DNA from: Arcticibacter svalbardensis MN12-7
GTDB taxonomy: Bacteria; Bacteroidota; Bacteroidia; Sphingobacteriales; Sphingobacteriaceae
NCBI RefSeq assembly: GCF_000403135.1
Contig: NZ_AQPN01000008.1
Span: 16,549 to 80,548 of the forward strand
DNA: 64,000 bases
Direction: 5' to 3'
The translations under genes and the position numbers were made by a program. Below, piece by piece: positions 1-8,347 of this stretch; within the stretch, counting starts at the first letter, position 1; each line of letters opens with the position of its first letter. The notes under the pieces are model-generated. The model searched no databases, was not told the origin of the DNA, and saw only the letters and a list, made by a program, of their open reading frames with translations.

Positions 1-77
1 GGTTCTCTGCGATCTAACTGGTAAGGTTCAAGTGGTTTATCGGCACTATGAGCTACATAAGATTTAACTGCTTTCAT
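1..77 (-). CDS. Zinc-type NAD(P)-dependent alcohol dehydrogenase (5' end only)
   Basis: Reading the minus strand from the ATG at 77 gives 25 codons, MKAVKSYVAHSADKPLEPYQ and then LDRREP, before the window ends. This N-terminus is typical of the cinnamyl-alcohol-dehydrogenase-like (YahK/AdhC) branch of zinc alcohol dehydrogenases, where an Ala-x-His-Ser stretch and an Arg-Arg-Glu-Pro motif precede the first zinc ligand. Such cytoplasmic enzymes reduce aldehydes with NADPH. The catalytic Cys and the Rossmann fold lie outside the window, so the function rests on about 25 residues only. It is divergent to the MFS gene; I see no consensus promoter box between them. Confidence 0.7.
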   Translation of the reverse strand, partial: MKAVKSYVAHSADKPLEPYQLDRRE

Positions 78-209
78 TTATTATGTTTGTTTCGAGGTTA
101 ACATAAAGGATGGGGGCTTGTTCATTGTTTGAATGTAAAAATATAGGTGCTGCTTAATCGGTATCAATTAAAAATAATTCTAATATGCAATAATGTGCAA
201 TTTTATATA

Positions 210-1406
210 ATGGAAAGACAGCAAATTAAACAAGAAGCGATAAAACAAGCTATTTGGGCTACAAAATCAGCTTTTTTAGTTTGTGGTTTAGGGGTATCTT
301 GTTGGGCACCAATGGTTCCTTTTGCAAAAGAAAGACTTGCACTCAATGATGCTGATTTAGGCTTGCTTTTACTACTCTTAGGCTTAGGTGCAATTATCAT
401 GATGCCTGTTAGCGGTGTCATATCTGCTAAATTCGGAAGTCGTAAGGTTATACTAGTTGGAGCATTATTAATTGCGGCTATGCTACCACTTTTAATGCTG
501 ACGACTTCCGTTTTCACAATGGCTGTAGTGTTGTTTTTCTTTGGCTCTGGTATGGGGTTGATTGATGCTGCCATGAACGCGCATGGTGTACAAGTACAAA
601 ATGCGTATGGAAAACCCATTATGTCATCTCTTCATGGCTTGTATAGCGTAGGAGGGCTGTTGGGTGCATTGGGTATTGGTCTTTTAATGAAATGGGGACT
701 TACACCAATGTGGGCGGCTATAGGTGTTTCAATTATACTTCTTTTGATAATAGGTATCAATTATAAATCTTTATTTGATAAGCAGACGGAGCGAACCATA
801 ATAGATGAAATTAATACGGTTAAAACGGAAACCAACAGCAAAGCAAAACTATGGTTTAATAGCAGGGTGCTTTTTATTGGGATGATGTGTTTTATCGCAT
901 TTTTATCAGAAGGTGCAGTGTTGGATTGGAGTGCAGTTTTTTTACAAAACAATAGAGGTGTCAGCAAAGAAATGTCAGGTACGGGCTATGCTTCTTTTTC
1001 AGTGGCGATGGCTGTAATGCGTTTGTTTGGTGATCGAATTATTTCAAGACTTAATGGTCGTATTGTAGTAATTGGAGGAGGCCTTGTTGCAGCATTAGGC
1101 ATGGCTTTAGCTATTTTTACACCCTGGGTGGCAACAGCTTTAATGGGATTCGTTTTATGGGGACTAGGAATGGCTAATATTGTTCCCATATTTTTTAGCG
1201 AAGGAGGCCGCCTAAAAAATGTTCCCGCTACTATAGCTATTCCGGCTATCACCACATTGGGCTATGCGGGTTTGCTCACAGGTCCGGCTATGTTGGGTTT
1301 AATTTCAAATGCATTTACATTGCCTGCTGCATTTGCTTTTTGCGGTGTATTATTAATCATTATGGCTATCAGTTATGCTTTAAATAGTAAGGTGGAAAAA
1401 TGCTAA
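210..1406 (+). CDS. MFS transporter, YbjJ-like
   Basis: A 398-residue major facilitator superfamily protein with about 12 hydrophobic segments. The first helix carries Trp-Ala-Pro-Met-Val-Pro, followed by a Leu-Gly-Leu loop and an Arg-Lys after helix 2 (FGSRK), the usual MFS loop 2-3 signature. It resembles the E. coli YbjJ / fucose-permease-like branch; the substrate cannot be told from sequence. The ATG at 210 is preferred over an upstream GTG at 147 because the extra 21 residues are not MFS-like and 210 gives the expected charged N-terminus (MERQQIKQEA). It is a single gene, followed by the terminator at 1567. Confidence 0.85.
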   Translation: MERQQIKQEAIKQAIWATKSAFLVCGLGVSCWAPMVPFAKERLALNDADLGLLLLLLGLGAIIMMPVSGVISAKFGSRKVILVGALLIAAMLPLLMLTTSVFTMAVVLFFFGSGMGLIDAAMNAHGVQVQNAYGKPIMSSLHGLYSVGGLLGALGIGLLMKWGLTPMWAAIGVSIILLLIIGINYKSLFDKQTERTIIDEINTVKTETNSKAKLWFNSRVLFIGMMCFIAFLSEGAVLDWSAVFLQNNRGVSKEMSGTGYASFSVAMAVMRLFGDRIISRLNGRIVVIGGGLVAALGMALAIFTPWVATALMGFVLWGLGMANIVPIFFSEGGRLKNVPATIAIPAITTLGYAGLLTGPAMLGLISNAFTLPAAFAFCGVLLIIMAISYALNSKVEKC

Positions 1407-1566
1407 AGAAGAAAGATTTAATCGGATATTAAAATCTTTAGATAAAAAATTGAACGCCTACCGGAATGCTGAATTAGCAATTATGTAGATGCTTAAATTT
1501 AAACCTCTTCGAAAATAGAAAAATCACATTCTAACGATTTTCGATCCCATTTTCCGGTATTAAACA

Positions 1567-1600
1567 AAAAAGCCTGCAAAGGTTAATTTGCAGGCTTTTT
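1567..1600. terminator. Bidirectional intrinsic terminator
   Basis: A 13-bp perfect stem (1568-1580 with 1587-1599) around a 6-nt loop, with A and T runs on both sides. It sits between the convergent MFS gene and tRNA-Ser and can serve both. Confidence 0.85.
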
Positions 1601-1616
1601 GTAGGTTTTGATACCT

Positions 1617-1706
1617 TGGCGGAGAGTGGGGGATTCGAACCCGCGGACCCTTTAACAAGTCAACAGTTTTCAAGACTGCCGCAATCGACCACTCTGCCAA
1701 CTCTCC
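1617..1706 (-). tRNA. tRNA-Ser (UGA)
   Basis: The minus strand folds as a class II tRNA: a 7-bp acceptor stem GGAGAGT/ACTCTCC, discriminator G, encoded CCA (1617-1619), an anticodon loop CTTGAAA with anticodon TGA, a long variable arm and a T loop TTCGAAT. It reads UCA and, by wobble, other UCN serine codons. The encoded CCA contrasts with tRNA-Gln at 55453, which lacks it. Confidence 0.96.
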
Positions 1707-1710
1707 GCGA

Positions 1711-1741
1711 CAAAAGTACAAATCTTACCCTCATTTCCAAA
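1711..1741 (-). promoter_or_regulatory. Promoter of tRNA-Ser (TTTG-N19-TAnnTTTG)
   Basis: On the minus strand a -33 TTTG (1738-1741) is followed by exactly 19 nt and a -7 box TACTTTTG (1711-1718). The box ends 4 nt before the first base of the mature tRNA. This matches the Bacteroidota sigma-A consensus exactly and shows where transcription begins relative to the box in this genome. Confidence 0.85.
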
Positions 1742-2115
1742 CTAGAATTAAACTTTTTATTGGTTTCCGTTTATTGAGTTAGTTGTGAGTTAGTTATAGA
1801 ATTGTTTTATGGTTTAAACTCGGGTTTCGGGACTATTAATCAAAATTTTATGGCGTTAGGCTGGATATAAAACCTTAATATGAGCGTTTCCTCTACGCTA
1901 ATTTTAAAATAAGAACTAGTAGGATTTGATTGTGACTGAATATTATTTGAATTAAAAGGGATCGGGTCTGTTCAAATAAATTTCATATTGTTGGCTTAAA
2001 TGAATCGAAAGAGTAATGCCTGGTGATGTTGTCATATAGCTTTCATGAAATAAAATTTAACATATAAAATAAGTCTTGTTTCCAAGTGATTAGCTATAAT
2101 TTCATTTAAAAAGCT
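1742..2115. other. Intergenic region, no gene seen
   Basis: About 370 bp between the tRNA-Ser promoter and the RRM gene promoter. It is AT-rich with short degenerate repeats of GAGTTAGTT near 1775-1795. I find no open frame with coding character and no strong hairpin. Confidence 0.5.
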
Positions 2116-2123
2116 TACATTTG
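2116..2123 (+). promoter_or_regulatory. -7 box of the RRM gene
   Basis: TACATTTG matches the TAnnTTTG consensus 19 nt before the ATG. No clear -33 TTTG is found at the expected spacing, so this is a half-supported promoter. The predicted leader is about 15 nt. Confidence 0.5.
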
Positions 2124-2142
2124 CTCAAATTTTAAAGTTTTA

Positions 2143-2475
2143 ATGAAGATATTTATTGCAGGCCTTCCTTTCGAAGTAGAGGAGGCAGAATTAAGAGCGG
2201 TTTTTGGAGATTTTGGAGTAGTTAAGTCACTTAGAATTATAAAGGACCGTGAAACAGGTAAAAGCAGAGGTTTTGGCTTTGTTGAAATGCCTAACGATGA
2301 AGAAGCTAAAGAAGCGATCAAAAACATGAATGGTGGAGATTACAATGGGAGTAAAATCACAGTCAAAGTGGCTGAAGATAAACCCACTGATGGTCAAAGT
2401 CGTGGTGGTGGCGGTGGTGGATTCAACCGCGGTGGCGGTGGTGGAGGCGGCGGAAGAGGCGGCTTCAACAGATAA
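2143..2475 (+). CDS. Glycine-rich RRM RNA-binding protein
   Basis: A 110-residue protein with a single RNA-recognition motif: RNP-2 at residues 1-7 (KIFIAG) and RNP-1 at 40-49 (KSRGFGFVEM), including the aromatic residues that stack on RNA bases. From about residue 87 it ends in a Gly/Arg/Phe tail with two Gly blocks, each closed by Phe-Asn-Arg, like RGG/FG tails. Such small RRM proteins are common in Bacteroidota and cyanobacteria, act in the cytoplasm on RNA, and are often cold- or stress-related; the specific role here is not known. It is monocistronic, with its own -7 box and a terminator. Confidence 0.93.
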   Translation: MKIFIAGLPFEVEEAELRAVFGDFGVVKSLRIIKDRETGKSRGFGFVEMPNDEEAKEAIKNMNGGDYNGSKITVKVAEDKPTDGQSRGGGGGGFNRGGGGGGGGRGGFNR

Positions 2476-2481
2476 CATACC

Positions 2482-2512
2482 AAAAGGGCTGTTCCAATGG
2501 CCCTTTTTTTTA
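2482..2512 (+). terminator. Intrinsic terminator after the RRM gene
   Basis: An 8-bp stem (2482-2489 with 2500-2507), a 10-nt loop and a run of eight T. It lies 7 nt after the stop codon. Confidence 0.85.
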
Positions 2513-2794
2513 TAATCCTAACCTGATTATAATTAGTCTATTCGTACTACACCAATAGTCCTGAATTTTTTGTGTAAGCTGAAGAGCGATTTTCTCTTCT
2601 TTTATCACGCCTATATCCTGAATAATCCTTAGCGTTTGTAAGCTATGTACCGAAATTTCTGTCGGGCTTCAATTAAATTCTAAACTTTCATATTAGAATA
2701 TTATTAATGTCGTTAATACTGTTTTAATATTATGAAGTCCTATTGAAATTTAATTGATGCTATACATGGCAGATTCTTTATAATTGCATTGTAG

Positions 2795-5470
2795 ATGAAG
2801 GTATTTGTAATTTTAATTGCACTTCTGTTAAGTTCCCGATGTTTAAATGCCCAAACGATCAGATATTTTGTAAGAGGTACTTTACAGGATACTTCAGGTA
2901 CTGGTATATCTGGTGCAACAGTCTTACTTACCTCCGATTTTGACTCTGTACTGGTTAAAACTAATGATAAGGGTTTCTACTCTTTAAAGGATATTACTTC
3001 TCCGGTTTTCAAATTGACGATATCTAACCTGGGATATCAGTCATTAGTGAAGGACCATATTGGGGAGGAGGGAATGTTTTATATTGAGATTGAGCCATTG
3101 CAGTTGCAGGCACAATCCTATGAATTAAATCAAATTCTGATCACGGGGAAACAGCTTCTTGTGATCAAAAAGGATACTATTGAGTACCAATCCCGGAACT
3201 ATAAGTTAAGGGAAAACGCATACACAGAAGATTTACTAAGACAATTGCCGGGTATTATTTTGAATGATGATGGCGATGTAATTGCTCAGGGAAAGCAGAT
3301 ATCAAAAATTACGGTTAATGGCAGGGACTTTTTTGGCGGAGATGTAGAAACAGTGATGAAAAATATTCCGGCTAACTTAATTGAAAAGATCCAGGTTATT
3401 AATGATTATGGAGACCAGGGGCAGTTTACTGGAAGTGCAACTGGACGTTCTCAAAAGATTATTAACATTAAAACCTGGGCTAATTTGAGAAAAGGCTATT
3501 TTGGTAATGCAAATGCTGGACTGGGTAATGAAGGAAGGTATCAGGTGTCGGCGTTGGCTAATTACTTCAATAATAACAGGGAAACTGGGGTCTACGGAAA
3601 TTTAAATAATAATAATTCCAGTTTATCAGGATCAGGTTATGCTTTGAAAAATGGAGGCGACAATGGCTTGACCAACTTAAATGCGTTTGGATTTAATCAT
3701 CGTGAAAAATATAATAAGTACCTGAGTTCATTTGGGAGCTATAATTATTCGAACACGCGCAATGAGCTTTTCTCAGAAACCTTTCGTCAGAATATCTATC
3801 CAAATAATACACTGATTGTGAATTACGATACCAGCAGGGTCACCAGCAATGGATATAACCATGTATTTCAGTGGAATATTGAATATGATCGCAATAAAGA
3901 AGATTATATTCAAATTTCGCCATCGGTATCTTTTTCAAAGAGAAATTCGATAACGAATTCTAATTTAATACAGAATAAGTTAACGAATTCTTATCTGATT
4001 GATAGTTTGAGGCAACAAACGAATGAGTCGACATCTAATTTAAATCCGCTTATTGGCTTAAGGGTGGTAGCTAATCATCGCTTTAAAAAACCGGGGCGAA
4101 ATGTATATACGGAGCTGAATATTAAAAATGGAGTAAATACGACTGAACAGCGCGTGGATGCAAGATTGAATTTTTATGATAGAAGCGGTAATCTAAGTCT
4201 GGATTCACTTTTAAGAACATTTCTTAAAAATGAAAATGAGAATTTGAATATCAGTGCTAAGGTTTCCTATCTGGAGCCTATAACGACGAATACGCGACTT
4301 GAATTTGGCTATGTGTATAGTTATTCGGAATTTTTGAATGACCGGGAGGCTAATTGGGCAGATATGATTAAGCGAATTGATTCTCTAAGTAACAGGTATA
4401 CGTATTCTTTCAGAACGAACCTGGTGAGTCTGGCTCTTCGTCATAGCGGATCCAAACATGCCTATTCTATCGGTATTAGTGTTCAGCCTACATTACTCTC
4501 AGGAGAATCAATCAGTAATAGTATTAGGATAAACAGAATAGGGTTAAATATTGTTCCCGAATTAAGTTATAGTTACACACCATCTTCAGAGAAATCATTT
4601 GGATTTAACTATGCAGCCAGCAGTAATCCTCCTTCTTATTTGCAATTGCAACCGGTAACAGATGTAACGAACCCGCAGTATCCAATAACTGGAAATCCGA
4701 CCTTAAAATCGGAGCTTTGGCATACAGTAGATTTTTCTTATAACAGCTTTAATTTTGATACGGGTAATACGTTATTTACGAGTTTGAGTGCTTCTGTGGT
4801 TCAGGATCAGGTGGTTGCAAATACGGTGTTAGTGTATCATCCGGATAATGTGGTTACTCAGGAAACTTTATTTGATAATATTAACGGTGGGTTTCAACTT
4901 GGGGGATTGTACAATGCTTCTCTTCCATTGGTAGGTCGGCGTATTATCCTGGATATCAACGGTAACGTTAGCTACAATAATAATGTGTCGCTTAGTAATT
5001 ATGTTAAAATAACAGGTAAAAACCTGATTACTTCTCAAAATTTCAGGATGCAGATTAATCCTGGAGGAAAGCTTGAACTGAATCCTTCGGTTACTTATAC
5101 GTTGAATAACACATCGTATTCCCTGGATGAATATGAGAAAAATGAGTTATCGACCTGGTTGTTAAGTGCATCAGGAAGATGGAATGTAAGTCCTTCTTTT
5201 ATTTTAGGGTCTGCTTTAGATAAGAATTTTTATAATGGGTTTGCAGGATCTGTAAAGACTAACCCTTTGATTTTGAATACTTACCTGGAGTATCAGTTTT
5301 TAAAAGGTAAAAAGGGTGCTCTTCGTTTTACTGGGTTTGATTTATTTGATCAAAATACGAATGTTCAACGTTTGATCTTGAATAACTCTATTATGGACAA
5401 CCGAAGTAATCGATTAGGCCGTTACTTTATGGTGTTGTTTACGCTGAATGTAAATAAGTTTGAAACATAA
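2795..5470 (+). CDS. Outer-membrane beta-barrel protein with carboxypeptidase-like domain (TonB-receptor type)
   Basis: An 891-residue protein. A signal peptide covers residues 1-20 (cleavage after LNAQ). Residues about 24-110 form a carboxypeptidase-regulatory-like beta-sandwich (SGATVLLTS, then a Gly-Phe-Tyr-Ser-Leu strand). Next comes a plug-like region (about 120-225: LLRQLPGIILNDDG and KITVNGRDFFGGD, typical of TonB-dependent plugs), then a long barrel rich in Asn, Ser and aromatic strands. It belongs to the Bacteroidota OMP_b-brl_3 family. It probably moves a ligand across the outer membrane with TonB energy, but there is no SusD partner next to it and the substrate is unknown. It lacks the usual terminal Phe and ends in KFET. 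It is monocistronic. Confidence 0.88.
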   Translation: MKVFVILIALLLSSRCLNAQTIRYFVRGTLQDTSGTGISGATVLLTSDFDSVLVKTNDKGFYSLKDITSPVFKLTISNLGYQSLVKDHIGEEGMFYIEIEPLQLQAQSYELNQILITGKQLLVIKKDTIEYQSRNYKLRENAYTEDLLRQLPGIILNDDGDVIAQGKQISKITVNGRDFFGGDVETVMKNIPANLIEKIQVINDYGDQGQFTGSATGRSQKIINIKTWANLRKGYFGNANAGLGNEGRYQVSALANYFNNNRETGVYGNLNNNNSSLSGSGYALKNGGDNGLTNLNAFGFNHREKYNKYLSSFGSYNYSNTRNELFSETFRQNIYPNNTLIVNYDTSRVTSNGYNHVFQWNIEYDRNKEDYIQISPSVSFSKRNSITNSNLIQNKLTNSYLIDSLRQQTNESTSNLNPLIGLRVVANHRFKKPGRNVYTELNIKNGVNTTEQRVDARLNFYDRSGNLSLDSLLRTFLKNENENLNISAKVSYLEPITTNTRLEFGYVYSYSEFLNDREANWADMIKRIDSLSNRYTYSFRTNLVSLALRHSGSKHAYSIGISVQPTLLSGESISNSIRINRIGLNIVPELSYSYTPSSEKSFGFNYAASSNPPSYLQLQPVTDVTNPQYPITGNPTLKSELWHTVDFSYNSFNFDTGNTLFTSLSASVVQDQVVANTVLVYHPDNVVTQETLFDNINGGFQLGGLYNASLPLVGRRIILDINGNVSYNNNVSLSNYVKITGKNLITSQNFRMQINPGGKLELNPSVTYTLNNTSYSLDEYEKNELSTWLLSASGRWNVSPSFILGSALDKNFYNGFAGSVKTNPLILNTYLEYQFLKGKKGALRFTGFDLFDQNTNVQRLILNNSIMDNRSNRLGRYFMVLFTLNVNKFET

Positions 5471-5503
5471 AAAAGACCCTGCTAAAGGGTAGCAGAGTCT
5501 TTC
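5471..5503. terminator. Bidirectional intrinsic terminator
   Basis: A 12-bp stem with one mismatch around an AAAGGG loop, A-rich before and T-rich after. It starts one base after the receptor stop and serves the convergent fasciclin gene too. Confidence 0.75.
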
Positions 5504-5526
5504 ACTTAGGGAATAATCAAATAATA

Positions 5527-6183
5527 TTATTGTTTTGGTACCAATACGTTGTTGATTACGTGTGCAGTACCGTTAGTTCCTTTGATATCAAATACGGTTA
5601 CAAGTGCTTTGTTTCCGGAAGCATCTGACAATTCAAGGTTCTTACTTTCATTTACTTTTAAAGTAAGGACATCTCCTTCAATAGTTTTCAGTGTGGTGGA
5701 TCCTTTACCTACTGTAAGTGCTTTAATAATGTCGTCTTTGGTATAAGTACCAGCTACAACATGATGTTTAAGGGTCTTAGTTAATTTAGCTTGTTGTGTA
5801 AGTAAGCTATCTCCGGCTGGAACTGCTACAAAAGCTTGGTCGGAAGGGGCGAAGATGGTAAATGGACCTGCTCCTTTTAGAGTTTGATCAAGACCAGCAG
5901 TTTTTATTGCAGTGGTTAGACTTGCGTTATAACCAGAAGTGGAAATTGCCTGAACAATATCACCTGTTGCTGCAGCAGCTCCTGTTGTAGTAGTTCCGGT
6001 GGAAGAGGTTCCGGTTGAAGTTGAGGTTTGTCCTGTTGCTGAAGAATCTTGTCCTTGAACAGGAGTTTGCCCTGTAGTTGTTGAAGTTGAATCCTGTGTT
6101 TGAGCAGGAGAGGTAGTTTGTGCGTTTATAGCTGTAAACCCTGTTATTGCTACAACTGCAGCGGTTAAAATTAAGTTTTTCAT
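5527..6183 (-). CDS. Secreted fasciclin (FAS1) domain protein
   Basis: 218 residues from the ATG at 6183. A signal peptide (MKNLILTAAVVAITGFTAIN-AQ) is followed by a Ser/Thr/Gln/Gly-rich low-complexity linker at about residues 25-75. One FAS1 domain fills the rest, with its H1 motif (FTIFAPSDQAF) and H2 motif (GTAHVINNVLVP). FAS1 domains mediate adhesion or protein contacts outside the cytoplasm. A longer open frame reaches 6348, but those 55 residues would precede the signal peptide, so 6183 is the likely start. No consensus promoter box was found upstream. Confidence 0.9.
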   Translation of the reverse strand: MKNLILTAAVVAITGFTAINAQTTSPAQTQDSTSTTTGQTPVQGQDSSATGQTSTSTGTSSTGTTTTGAAAATGDIVQAISTSGYNASLTTAIKTAGLDQTLKGAGPFTIFAPSDQAFVAVPAGDSLLTQQAKLTKTLKHHVVAGTYTKDDIIKALTVGKGSTTLKTIEGDVLTLKVNESKNLELSDASGNKALVTVFDIKGTNGTAHVINNVLVPKQ

Positions 6184-6388
6184 ATTTTGAATGTTAAATG
6201 TATCAGTTAGAATAAATACTTTGCCAATTTTGTTTTTACAATTTAATTCTTTAATACATAGATAGATAGATTTTTTTGAAAAAGTCAATGTTTGTCTGGA
6301 TTGTCTAAATGTTTTACAATACGTGGTGTAAATCATCAAATTTATCAAAGAAATACCTTTATATTAATTAAAGCGTTACCATTGTGAC

Positions 6389-6988
6389 ATGAAACAAAGT
6401 ATCTATTTAGTGATAATTTCTATTATCATATCAAGTTGCAGCATAAACAAACAGATTGATCAGGCAAAAGCCTTTGAAAAGTGTAAATATTCAATTATAT
6501 CAGCAGATAGTCTTTATGTGGCTAATGTTGATGTTTCTCAGGCTTTAAAATCAAAGAATTTTGATGTGATAAAATCTCCCCGAATTTTATTGGGAATATT
6601 AAGGAAAAATGTTCCTTTTGAGGGTAAAGTAAATCTTCAGATTAAGAATCCTTCTTCAGCAGTTGCTGCTATCCGTCAGTTTGAATATAAGCTACTTATT
6701 AAAGATCAGGAATTGGCCAGTGGCTTTATAAATCAAACCATTCAGGTTGAACCTGGTGGTGGCGAAACGGTTGTGCCAATTAAAATAAATGCCAACATCT
6801 ATAACTTTATTTCTAATAGAGAGACACAGGATGCGATTCTTGATTTCCTGAGTAATGATGGGACTTCTGCAAAGAAAAGTATCTTAACTATAAAAATACG
6901 ACCAACTTTAGGTCTTGGTAATAAAGAGATAAAATATCCGGGTTATATCACGATCAACAAGGAAATTACAAGGAATATTTTGTTGTAG
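6389..6988 (+). CDS. Lipoprotein with LEA type 2-like domain
   Basis: 199 residues. A lipoprotein signal ends in Ile-Ser-Ser-Cys, with the lipid-bearing Cys at residue 17. Residues about 60-150 show an LEA14-type beta-sandwich pattern: an Asn-Pro after a V-L-I strand (NLQIKNPSS), then a Leu-Ala-Ser-Gly strand and a Val-Val-Pro-Ile strand. Bacterial LEA2-like lipoproteins are often linked to desiccation or envelope stress, but the assignment here is by pattern only. It ends two bases before the stop of the convergent methyltransferase. Confidence 0.7.
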   Translation: MKQSIYLVIISIIISSCSINKQIDQAKAFEKCKYSIISADSLYVANVDVSQALKSKNFDVIKSPRILLGILRKNVPFEGKVNLQIKNPSSAVAAIRQFEYKLLIKDQELASGFINQTIQVEPGGGETVVPIKINANIYNFISNRETQDAILDFLSNDGTSAKKSILTIKIRPTLGLGNKEIKYPGYITINKEITRNILL

Positions 6989-6990
6989 TG

Positions 6991-7686
6991 TTAAACTGGA
7001 TGGTGACTTAGAACGGCGAGGTATTGATCGTATTCTTCTAAAATAATAGTTACTTTCCAACCTTTTGGCTCTGCAATTTCTCTGAGTGTATGTTGATCAA
7101 TGTATAACCATTGAAACCAGTTGCCATACTGTCCCTTGTATTTGTACTGATAGGATATTTCTCCATAATATTGATTTGCAGGGAAATCGCCATCATCGTA
7201 CAGGTAGGTAATATCGGAAGAGTCGAAGATCAGGCTGCCATCTTTGGAGAGTAAATGCTGTGCATGGTCTAGAAATGTACTTAGACCTGCTAGATTGGAA
7301 CATAAACCGATTCCGTTCATTAATAAAAGTAGCGTGTCGAATTTTTGTTCTTCGTAAGCGTAAAAGTCTTGATTAATGATTTTTTCGACACCCCTGTCTT
7401 TCATGATGGAACATGCTTCTTTAGAGATTTCCAGGACTGTGATATCTGCGAAAAAGTCTTGGAGTAATAGTGCATGTGATCCTACTCCAGCGCCAATATC
7501 TAAAATGGTTCCTTTGCAACTTTTTAGGGCTAATAACTCAATGGGGGACATATCCTCTTCGTCCCTGAAGAAAATTTCCACCGGCATTTCCTCAGGTTCA
7601 CCATACGTATTATAAATCCATAAAGGTTCTTCCTCTTTATCTGATTTAGTGTAAAAATCGCAGAGTGCTTTTTCGTATACATCCAT
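6991..7686 (-). CDS. Class I SAM-dependent methyltransferase
   Basis: 231 residues with a Rossmann-type SAM-binding motif I at 61-70 (ILDIGAGVGS) and an acidic motif II strand (ITVLEIS). A Leu-Leu-Leu-Met-Asn-Gly strand follows at the motif IV position. The methyl acceptor is unknown; small-molecule substrates are likely from the length. The lipoprotein gene 7715-8179 lies upstream on the same strand with a 28-nt gap, so the two may be cotranscribed. Confidence 0.85.
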   Translation of the reverse strand: MDVYEKALCDFYTKSDKEEEPLWIYNTYGEPEEMPVEIFFRDEEDMSPIELLALKSCKGTILDIGAGVGSHALLLQDFFADITVLEISKEACSIMKDRGVEKIINQDFYAYEEQKFDTLLLLMNGIGLCSNLAGLSTFLDHAQHLLSKDGSLIFDSSDITYLYDDGDFPANQYYGEISYQYKYKGQYGNWFQWLYIDQHTLREIAEPKGWKVTIILEEYDQYLAVLSHHPV

Positions 7687-7714
7687 TGGCTACAAAGTAA
7701 AGAAAATTGATTGT

Positions 7715-8179
7715 TTATTTACAAGTTCGCCTGGTGTATTGGATGGAATAGGCTGAGCTGTCTCTTAAAACTTGTCTGCCAGTGGAAATGTCAACACTAA
7801 AGGGTTTTTGCAATAAACTAGCGTCTTGTAGTTTAAATGCGATATCAAGGGAATCCTGCATGCCTTCCTGGCTGTAGATCCAAACTCCTTTAATTTCGTT
7901 ACCTGTTTTAACCGCTTTTATAATGCCCTTTCTGCTATCTTTTTCATAGGGCATATGATCGTATTGACCGGTTACCGCTGATTGATTCAGAATGAGATGG
8001 ATGTATGATGTGTCTTGATTTCGGTTACCTTCTACGTGCTGAAAACACATGTTTAGGGTATCTGAAGATGATGAATCTTTAGATACTAATCCGGAATTGC
8101 TGGAAGTATTGGAGGTATTTGTATTGTTGCATGCTGAAAATAAGAACAGGATACTACTAAAAAGGGTTAAAAATTTCAT
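7715..8179 (-). CDS. Small lipoprotein of unknown function
   Basis: 154 residues. The N-terminal signal ends in FLFSAC, with Cys17 as the lipid anchor, followed by an Asn/Ser/Thr-rich tether to about residue 40. The remainder is a small beta-rich domain (QSAVTGQYDHMPYEKD and GVWIYSQEG) of the kind seen in many Bacteroidota lipoproteins. I do not recognise a named family. It lies 28 nt upstream of the methyltransferase. Confidence 0.75.
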   Translation of the reverse strand: MKFLTLFSSILFLFSACNNTNTSNTSSNSGLVSKDSSSSDTLNMCFQHVEGNRNQDTSYIHLILNQSAVTGQYDHMPYEKDSRKGIIKAVKTGNEIKGVWIYSQEGMQDSLDIAFKLQDASLLQKPFSVDISTGRQVLRDSSAYSIQYTRRTCK

Positions 8180-8314
8180 TTTTTTGATTTTATTGTTTAA
8201 ACATGTGATTGGAATTTATGTTCTCCTGAGCGTTTATTTAGGCATAATGGCTTTATAATGAAAGTAAATCTAGTGTTATTTTCATTTATTCTTACGATTA
8301 GTTAATAAAACTCA

Positions 8315-8322
8315 TAAATTTG
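8315..8322 (+). promoter_or_regulatory. -7 box of serC-serA
   Basis: TAAATTTG, an exact TAnnTTTG match, 25 nt before the serC ATG. No convincing -33 TTTG at 17-23 nt. The predicted leader is about 20 nt. Confidence 0.55.
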
Positions 8323-8347
8323 CCGCTTCATTAACACGAGCTAAACC

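Noticed and set aside
203..619. 138-codon frame antisense to the MFS gene
   Set aside because: A shadow of the transporter codons: Pro/Ser/Thr-rich, no promoter, no family resemblance.
6184..6348. Longer N-terminus for the fasciclin protein
   Set aside because: The extra 55 residues would precede a good signal peptide and read like untranslated AT-rich sequence.
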